Shown here: piece by piece, positions 43,501 through 52,500 of the stretch
Position numbering within the stretch: the stretch's first letter is position 1
Layout: each line of letters begins with the position of its first letter
Assembly (NCBI GenBank): GCA_034336665.1
Contig: JAPFBE010000003.1
Coordinates: 58,385,352 to 58,449,351 of the forward strand
DNA length: 64,000 bases
Direction of reading: 5' to 3'
Source: Luscinia megarhynchos
Taxonomy: Eukaryota > Chordata > Aves > Passeriformes > Turdidae
Position numbers and translations under genes: made by a program
Notes under the pieces: model-generated
Told to the model about the DNA's origin: nothing
Seen by the model: the letters and a program-made list of their open reading frames with translations, nothing else
Databases searched by the model: none

Positions 43501-46500
43501 TTTCCAGAACATCATTTCAAGTCAGAATGAAATTATTGACACCAAACTTGATTTAAACAAAAAAAGCATGTGACTATTATTTAACACTAAACACCATTAA
43601 TGGTTTAAAGAATTACTTCCATTATACACATAACAAGATGGTGTAATCATTGGAGAACAGAATTAATAATAGCCTGGATTTTAAAAATTTGCTTTCTGTA
43701 AACCATGAAGGTCTCACGCATACAATTAATTTAAGAATTCTGACTCGTAATGTTGAATATAGAGAAGCAGATGACACACTGTTTAGTTAACAAAAACTAT
43801 TTTAGGTCATGATGGATTTTAGTAGACACAGAAATTCACAAACCTTTTTTTTTCCTTAGGGAAAAATACTAGTTGAAATGTGCTATGTACATTTAAAAAC
43901 CCCAAATATTTATCAGAATTTCTTTAATATCTTTAACAGCAATTAAAGTTTTGTTAATGTGCTGGACTGGTTGTTCTGGATAAGGAATTAAATGGGTGTA
44001 CACTTGCATGTAGAGAGTAGTGGGCAATGGCTCAGGGTCCTGATGGAGATGTGCTACAAATGGTCAGTACAGACCTTGGGGGTCTGTGCTGGGACCAGGA
44101 CTGTATATTATCTTCAATGATATAGTGGGATTGAGTGCACTCTCAGAAAATTTGCAGATGATACCAAGCTGACTGATACAGCTAACATGCTTGTGGGCTG
44201 GAATGCTGCCTGGAGGGACCTGGACAGGTGGAGAAATGGGGCGACAGGAATTTCATGAGGTTCAACAAGGCTGTGTGCAGGGTCCTGCACCTGGGTTGGG
44301 GTATCATGGTATCATCAGCACAGGCTGGGGGATGAGCACACCAAGAGCAGCTCTGACAAGGACTTGGGAGTGCTGGAAGGTGAGAAGTTGGACATGACCA
44401 ATGTGCACTTGCAGCCCAGAAAGCCAAACATGTCCTGGGCTGCACTAAAAGCAGCGCAGTGTGAGGGAGGGGATTCTGCCCCTTTACCCTGCACTGACGA
44501 GACCCCACCTGCAGTGCTGCTTCCAGCTCTGGGGTTCCAACATATGAAAGACATGGACCTACTGGATTGAGTCCATAAGAAGGCCTCAAAGATGATCAGA
44601 GGACTGGAGCACCTCTCCTGTGAAGACAGGCTGAGAGAGTTACTCAGACTGGAGAAAACTCTAAGAAGACCTTATAACACCTATGGTTATAAGAGAGATG
44701 GAGAGGGACTGGAAGGGCATGTAGTGACAGAACAAGGGGGAATGGCTTTAAAGTGAAAAAGGGCAGATTTAGATCAGGTATTAGGAAGAAATTCATTGCT
44801 ATGAGGGTGGTGAGTCACTGGCACAGGTTGCCCAGAGAAGCTGTGGATGCCCCACTCCTGAAATGCTCCAAGACAGGTTGGATGGGGCTTTGGGCAACCT
44901 AGTCTAGTGGAAGGTGTCCCTTCCCACAGCAGCAGGATGAGAACTAGAGTATCTTTTAGGTACTTTCCAGCTAAAACTATTCTAGGATTCTATAAGTCAA
45001 AATAAGAGAAATGAAGAATTTTTAACATCACAAAACCACCCAGAGAAACTTATGTCATTGATTAAGAAAGCCACTGAGGTGGAGGACCCCAAGCTGGAGT
45101 GGGTATATGCCAAAAGGAGGCTGTGATCTCTGGCTGTGGGAAGCCCACGCTGGAGCAGGCTCCTGGCAGGACTTGTGGCTCTATGGGGAGAGGAGCCCAT
45201 GCCGGAGCAGGTTTGCTGGCAGAATTTGTGACCCCGTGGAAGAGCCCAAGGCTGGAGCAGTTCCTGCAGAACTGCAGCCAGTTGGAAGGATTTACAATAG
45301 AGAAGCTCATGGAGGACCATCTCCTATGGGAGGACCCCACACTGGAGCAGAGGAAGACAGTGAGGAGTCCTTCCTCTGAGGAGGAAGGGGTGGCAGAGGC
45401 AACGTGTGAAGAACTGATCACAGCCACCTTTCCCCAGTCTCTTGTGCTGCTGAAGGGGAGGAGGTAGAGAAAAGCAGGAGTGAAGTTGAACTTGGGAATA
45501 AGGGAAGAGAAAGGGGAAGGTGTTTTAAGATCTGTGTTTATTTCTCATCTTCCTACTCTGATTTGATTTACTATAAATTAAACTAATTTCCTCAAGTCAA
45601 GTCTGTTTTGCCTGTGACAGTAATTGCTGAGTGATCTCTCCCTGCCCTTATCTTGATCTACAGTCGCTTCATTATATTTTCTCTTCCCAGCTGAAGAGGG
45701 GAGTGACAGAATAGATTTGGTGGGCACCTGGCATCCAGCCAGGGTTAGCCCACCACAGATGTAAATGGAGCAAACCAAATAAAAAGAATTAAAAAAAAAA
45801 CAAAACAACAACTTGCTGTATATCCTAGAACTTTACTGCCTAACTGATTTATGATGGGAGTGAGAATCTTTCCATTTAAAAATATCTCACTTTTTCTCCA
45901 CAGCCTTTCATTCAAATACTAGATCTCTCAGACAAGGATCTAGATCCTCCAGCTCAGTATGGCACATTTACAGAGATGAACATAAACTTGTGATGAGGTA
46001 TTTTAGAAAATTGTAGCTTTAATTGTTTTTTTCCCCATTAGTGAGCTAGGCTGAGAACATGAAAAACAGACTTAAGCGTCAGAGAATTTTATAAATGTAT
46101 TAAAAATACAGATACTTGAATTCTGATTAAAAATTAAAACAGAAGGAAAAAAAAGATTTTCAGAAATGTTATGACCTGTACTCTTAATCAAATATCAGCA
46201 CTAGGAGTTTAATATTGTCCCAACTTTATAAATACCTGATCTCAGTAATAAAATACCTGTGACATGAATAATACTAAAATTAGCTAGTCATTGTAATAGA
46301 CTAGAATACCACTGCTAAATTAAGCTTGTACAAACCTTTTTTTATCTGTGGTGTACGTGGCACAGAATATTTTAGTACTGGCGTTGTTATAAAAGGATGT
46401 TAAATTATGTTCTGCTTTCTAAACCTGTCTATGAGGGACTGATTAGAAGTTCTGATTAGAATTTCAGCTTAGCAAAATAAAAGTTATTGGGGGGTAATAT

Positions 46501-49500
46501 AAAATCATTCCACAGCCTGTGCCATGCTTGTTACAATGTCCAGTTCTTACTGAATGAAACCCATTCTCCCATCAGCTATTCTAACTAAAAACTACATAAA
46601 CACGTAGGGTGAATCGCAAAGTTCATGACAAGGTTTAGTAGTGAAAGTGTTAACTTCTATATTTTTTGAGTCAAAAGTAAGCCTCATTCTAAAACAACAT
46701 TTATATGATGAATACTGCATTTTCTCTGTTCTTCTCAGTGCAAAGCACAACCATCATAGCACCAAGCTAATTTTCTCATGAACTACACTTTCACCTACCC
46801 TGCACTAGGTACTGCAGAAACCTTGGTCAAGATCTTCAAATAATATCCAGTTTTCCCTAGAAGTCTCCATGTTTTTTGTTTCTGAATCATTGCATAATTT
46901 CTGTCATCAATACACTTTTCTGCAATGAATTACCTCAATGGTTCCATGCCTCTTGTGTCAGCAGGACATCATAAAAAATTTCCTGAGGTACAACAGATGG
47001 CTTCTACAAACACAAGCCACTTGAGCCATTTGTACAAAGGTCCTCTACTTTAGTAATTAAAAAAATCACAATTCTTCTGTTTCAACCAGAACAAATCCAA
47101 TCCCTCTTTAATAACTGCTTGGACAACTGCTTACTGAAGAAAGAAAATGAGAGTTCACTTAAAGGGAAAAAAAGAAAAAGACAATAAAACCCAAAAAGGT
47201 TGAATGTTTGGGGTTTAAATTGAACATTAAAAAAAATTTGGTTTCTATTGATTTTTAAAATGAGATTACTAGAAGAAAATATTGATCTCTTATCAGTCTG
47301 TCTGGTTGTTATTCACTGATTCTTCCCCGTACAAGTAACACTTCTGTGTTTACCTTAGATTATTTTCACAACTTAGATTCTTGGCTATTCCTTAAAACAG
47401 TAAGTAACACATTTTTTTGCCTTCAACAATTTTATATTTTTATTTATATATTGTATGCTGTATTTGATAAAGAATTTGACTTGGTGAAAAAGCTGCATTT
47501 TTATGGATCTAACACTCCATGAGGATATGCATTGCTACAGTCTGTGTAAAATCTATGAGCAAAATTGTAATTTTCTAGTAGAAATCGAGAAGCCTAATTT
47601 AAATATGCTATACCCATTGAGGTCTACTGTATCTCTACCACTGCCCTGAAAAGAAAGTGATAAATTATCTAGTATTCAGTCTCTAATGAGTCCAGACTTT
47701 TTGTTTTAAACTTCTACTTGTGTTCTCACTAACACTCACTTCCCTATGTATCTTGGTGCCCTCAGATATCTATTTTCCATGCTGCAAGCACCATCTCACA
47801 GGCCCACTGCACACCCTAACAGATCTCTGCCTACCTGCTCATTCCCCTGTGCTCTTGGTTTCCCCCTGCACCCACCCCTATACCCTTTAACTCAATGTTG
47901 CCAGCTGTGTCTCCTCAGTTGTCCTTCAGCAGGGCCAGAAGCACCATGCCTATGGCTCATCCTGAGGGACAGACATACTAATGGATTAACCAGCACTCAT
48001 GTCTTTAGTAGGCATCACTTACTGTCAAATGACACAGCTAAATTAGCCCCCTACAATTCCAACCAGTTCCTCTCTGTCACACAGCCACTGATTTTGATTA
48101 AGCCAGCAGAAACCTAATTATCTTTGAAAATTGATAACTGAGATCCATTGTGACTGGCCAAAAGGATAAAAGGTTATTAGGCAGCGAAGTGAGAAGGGGA
48201 TATAAACTGTTATTTGATAAGCCTAGGTTTCTTTTGAGATTAGGCTGAACATAAAAAAAAAGAAAAAAAAAGAAAAAAAAAGAAGCACTATCTTACCACA
48301 AAACCTTACTGAACAGGCCTTAAAACCTGATGATGAGTAAACTTCAGATCCAGAAGGTTTCTTAGGCATTTACTGCTTGAAAACTGTTATACTAGTGTCT
48401 ACTATCAGGAAACAATCTCAGATATAAACAAGAAAGATGAACTATAAGAAAAAATCTCAGCTTTCTGAAACTTAAAAAGAGTTAGTGAAAAAACTATTGC
48501 CATTTTATCTAACATGGTTTTCCTGATTAACATCTACCAAGGTCTCATGAAAAACAGCATATTAGATTGCAGAGAAGCAGTCACAGCATCCTGTGGTTAC
48601 AGGCACCTTATGGTAACCCAACAGAGCAAGGGCAGAGCTTCTGAGCTTACCCATAAGCTACTATTAACATAAAGCCTTTTGACATTTGACAGTCTGAAAA
48701 CTGGAGGTGGACAAGACAAAAAGGCTGTATCTGGGTCACCTGCCAACTAGAGCAGCAAAACCCAAATTCCTTATACAGTATATGAGGAGGAAAAGTTGCA
48801 GCAATTAAGTTAGGTATCTGCATTAGACAACTCTCCCTATGCCTGCAGTTTTGGGTCTTCAGAACAGTTTGGTACCTCAAGCATCACCAAAAAAACCTTC
48901 CCCTAAGAAAAAGTTAGTATAGGCAACCTAGCTCTGAGCACAGTGTCTAAGCTACAACTAAATGACTACATATTCCCTACTTGCATAATCTTTAGGGGAG
49001 GATAATCTTGTAACTGCACTCCCTATGCGTACCCTAAATGCTGAAGATCACAATTAATCAGAATCAGAGATTAGCCTAACAATATGCTGATACCATAGCA
49101 ATCAGCATATTTTAACTGACTAGTCCCAATGCTCAGATGTGCTCTCAGACAACAGTAATCAAAAACAATTTTTTCCTCCAAAACTTTCAACCTTTTTTTA
49201 CACAAGAAAAAAATTCCAAAATTATGTGAAAGGAATCAACACAATAGCACAAAGAGAGCAGGGCTGTGGAACTGCTGTAAGGGAAATAGTTTAACAACAT
49301 GACTAACTTCCCTCCTTCCTTCCTAAGAACCAGCAATTTTATTGACTCATTTCCCTCCTTCCTCTTTCTTCTCTACCTGAAAACCAGAAGTTTCTTACTT
49401 TGGAATAACCATTATGTTTATATTCATTGTTTACATTTGGCTACTCCTAGTTTTTTTATTATTCAGATTGAAAAACAAGTTACAGTAAACAAAATGTTGC

Positions 49501-52500
49501 ATTCTTGGTAGGAGACCGGGATCTTGAAAATAAATGGTACAAAACAAGTCAAAGATGCATGTTGGAGCTGTATTTGGATATTTACACTTTGAATGAGGTG
49601 AAAGCTTAGCAGATGAGAAACCTCCCCAGTGAACTGCACCCAATGTCCACGTTGAAGTGATTGTACTAATCTGCTTAAGTGAAGGAGACAGAAGCAGACA
49701 GTAAGAGCCTTTAAGACAATTAGCAATGCAGCTCTTTCAATCTTCAATTAGATGTTGTTCTCACTCAAATAAAACAAGAATTAAGTCTTATGTTTCTGCA
49801 CTGGTTACCAACAGAAATCAGTAAACCTTCAGATTACTTGGAGATAAAGGATGAAGGAAAGAAGCTAGGAAGGAAGGTAGAGAAAGCAGAAAGGTATGAG
49901 GACAAAAAAGAAATTAATTTAACAAACACCCTAAAAAGTTAGCTTCTCAGCAGCACAGCAAATATTCCTAAGGTCTGTAATTTTTTCACTGTCATTTTGA
50001 ATGTAACTGTGTGTTTAGAGATCAGCATGTACGTTGTAGCAGCTTGGTAAACAAATACCTATCAGCTAGTAATGGATCCTAATAGACTGCTTTGCTCATG
50101 TGTTTATCTGGATTCCTCAGCCTTTAGGTCTGAATCTCCTAACTCTTAGTACAAAGTTACAGAACATTATTTTTTTTCTAGTTTTGATAACATAGTAGCA
50201 TCAGTTTGTCTTGAGATGTCACTCTAGAGACCACAGAGCACAAAAAATCTATTCTCCCCAGAAATCTGGGGAGATAAAGATTTTTAAAAGTAGTAATTCC
50301 ACTCTGCAGTATCTGAATGTCTGTGTGTATGTCTGAATATATGTGAATATGTTCATGACCAGAAGCATAAAATTATCATGCAATCGTGCTATACTATGTA
50401 GTATAAAACACAGGAGCAGTAGGTCAAAATTTGTGAGAAATTATATTCTAATTGTATTAATTACATTAATTTCTACTACTAAAAAAATCTAGGACTTGAT
50501 AATTCAAGAAATAGTCTATAAATTAACAAATTAACAACTTCAGGATTATAAACAGAACAAAATAAAACCACTGCTATTTCAAAGAGCATTAAGACATTTT
50601 ATATTTCAAATACTTCAGCCAAAAAGCATCCTTCAATTTATAAAAACAGAAGTCATACTTTACTGTAATATTTAAAAACCAGATCATTAAATCAGAATTC
50701 ACAATTTTACAGTTAAATGTGTGCAGGAAGTAATCATGAATCCTACATATTCCCTTGGTGAGTTGTTATCCACACAGCACTTTCCTTAGAAAAAATCCAC
50801 TTCAGATGTATTATTGTTATGCAGCAGGAACTAGTTTTTTCACAGGAAAGGATCAAATCCACAAATTTTATACCAGAATAAAATGAACAGTTGCTCTGTT
50901 CTGGAAGTATGTTGAATATGGAGTTTTATAAAGAAGGCCAGTATGAACATTGCAAACGGTATGCCATTTTTTTCTCACACAGTAGAAAAACAGATTTACA
51001 GGTTTTTTTCCTTGTATGAATAAATATGCAGAAAAATATCTGCCCATGTAAATCTGTGATCCTTACCCTCTGACTATCTGAATGTCTTTATTATCATGCT
51101 TCTTTCAAAATGTAAAGTGTTTCACAAGAATTAAATAAAAATGCATGAACAATAATGGCATCTTTTTTCTAAACTCTTCAGGCATTAAAAAATTAGTATT
51201 GATGAACTCAAGTTTTCAATTAAATCTGATGTACTATACCTGTAAATGTTTTACAATGTTCACAACTTCTCTAGTTGAATAGGGGTAGTTAATAATTCCT
51301 TGGTCAGCTAAGCTCCTGAGCTCTCCAAAGGCAGCTACCAGTTTCTGCAGAATTGCCTCTGGAACATCAGGACCATATTGTTTAAGCATTGCCAGTTCTG
51401 ACTGTGGCTTGGGGTTATCGACAGCATGGCAACTAAAAATGTCCCCTACAAAGACAAAAGAAAAAGCACAAAGTTAGGTAATTTATAAAGAAGTAGCATC
51501 ACAACAACCTGTTTAAGTTTAATACTGCACCCTTAATAGAAAAGATGAGACTCAAAAGAATGCTGAGTAACAGGTTGCTAAAACTGAAAAATGTGAAGTA
51601 CAAAACTAGGAAGAGCTTTCCAGAAACACAGATATCTCTCCTGTTCTTTTAATGAAGCTGATATCATGGGGGAGAAATTAACTTCAAGAAGATACAGAAG
51701 TCGAATGCAGGAAAAAATATGAGAAAAAATATTTTAAGAAAACATAACTGGTTGAAAGTAATCAATTTTTTAACTCCTTCAAAACACTATAGAATGCAGG
51801 GAAATCTTGAAATGCAGAAGGCTCTAATGCAAACCAAATTAAGAGGTCTAGAGGAAATACTGAATTTATCTTATATTTTCTCCCTGCCTGTCTTGAAGTA
51901 TTGTAAGAAATTTGGCAAAATATTCTTTCCATACACTGACATTATATTGATCCCAAATATACGATCTATAAATTGAGTTTATTCATAAAAAGTCTCCAAA
52001 CTGTTTTACAAAACTTTGAAGAAGCATGACCAAATCCTGCAGAAAAAGGACTTGGTGAAATTAAGAATCAATGAGATTCAGACAGGGAATGCCCGTTCAG
52101 TGGGAACCTCACCTGAAAAACAAAGAACTACTAGATAATATGGAATTGGGTTGGCATCTGCTTTTTTGAGTATGTTACTTCTTGCAGATTAAGCATTATG
52201 GCCAAATTTAACAAGCAAAAACACATAAATTAAGTTTCCTGCATATAAATGGCCAAGCTAACATAGATAATACAGTCAATGGAGTCTGGAGAGTATCCAG
52301 TTCAAAATCATGTAGCAACAATGCCAAAACCTTGCCAGAGGCTTAAACTGACACCAGACTATACAGGCCAATGAATTCTTCACCACTTGCCCCTGTGCAA
52401 CTTCTTGTTTTTGCTGTGAGATGAAGCTCTAAGGAATCTTTGTTGATGCACAAAATTTCTGCGACCTACCAGGAGTTTTCCAAAATAAGGCTTCTGTTAA

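Larger units (their letters stand above)
43363..51239 (-). other. VWA8 intron (7,877 nt)
   Basis: GT-AG intron containing a 1-kb CR1 fragment (43985-44995), an adjacent LTR-type element (about 45060-45758), an A9G tandem repeat (48253-48285) and a two-part hairpin (50243-50285). The rest is unremarkable AT-rich sequence. Confidence 0.8.

Noticed and set aside
44182..44589. 135-codon open frame on the minus strand
   Set aside because: Lies entirely in a CR1 LINE and runs antisense to it; repeat-derived.
45062..45467. 121- and 122-codon open frames on opposite strands
   Set aside because: Both fall in the LTR-like repeat with a GGAGCAG array. The repetitive, G+C-richer sequence keeps both strands open by chance.
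47746..48117. 123-codon plus-strand open frame, rich in Pro, Leu and Ser
   Set aside because: Located in a C-rich patch of an intron; no domain, no splice-site context and no similarity I recognise.
48253..48285. Regular short repeats as a possible CRISPR-like array
   Set aside because: Simple A9G microsatellite without spacers, in a vertebrate intron.
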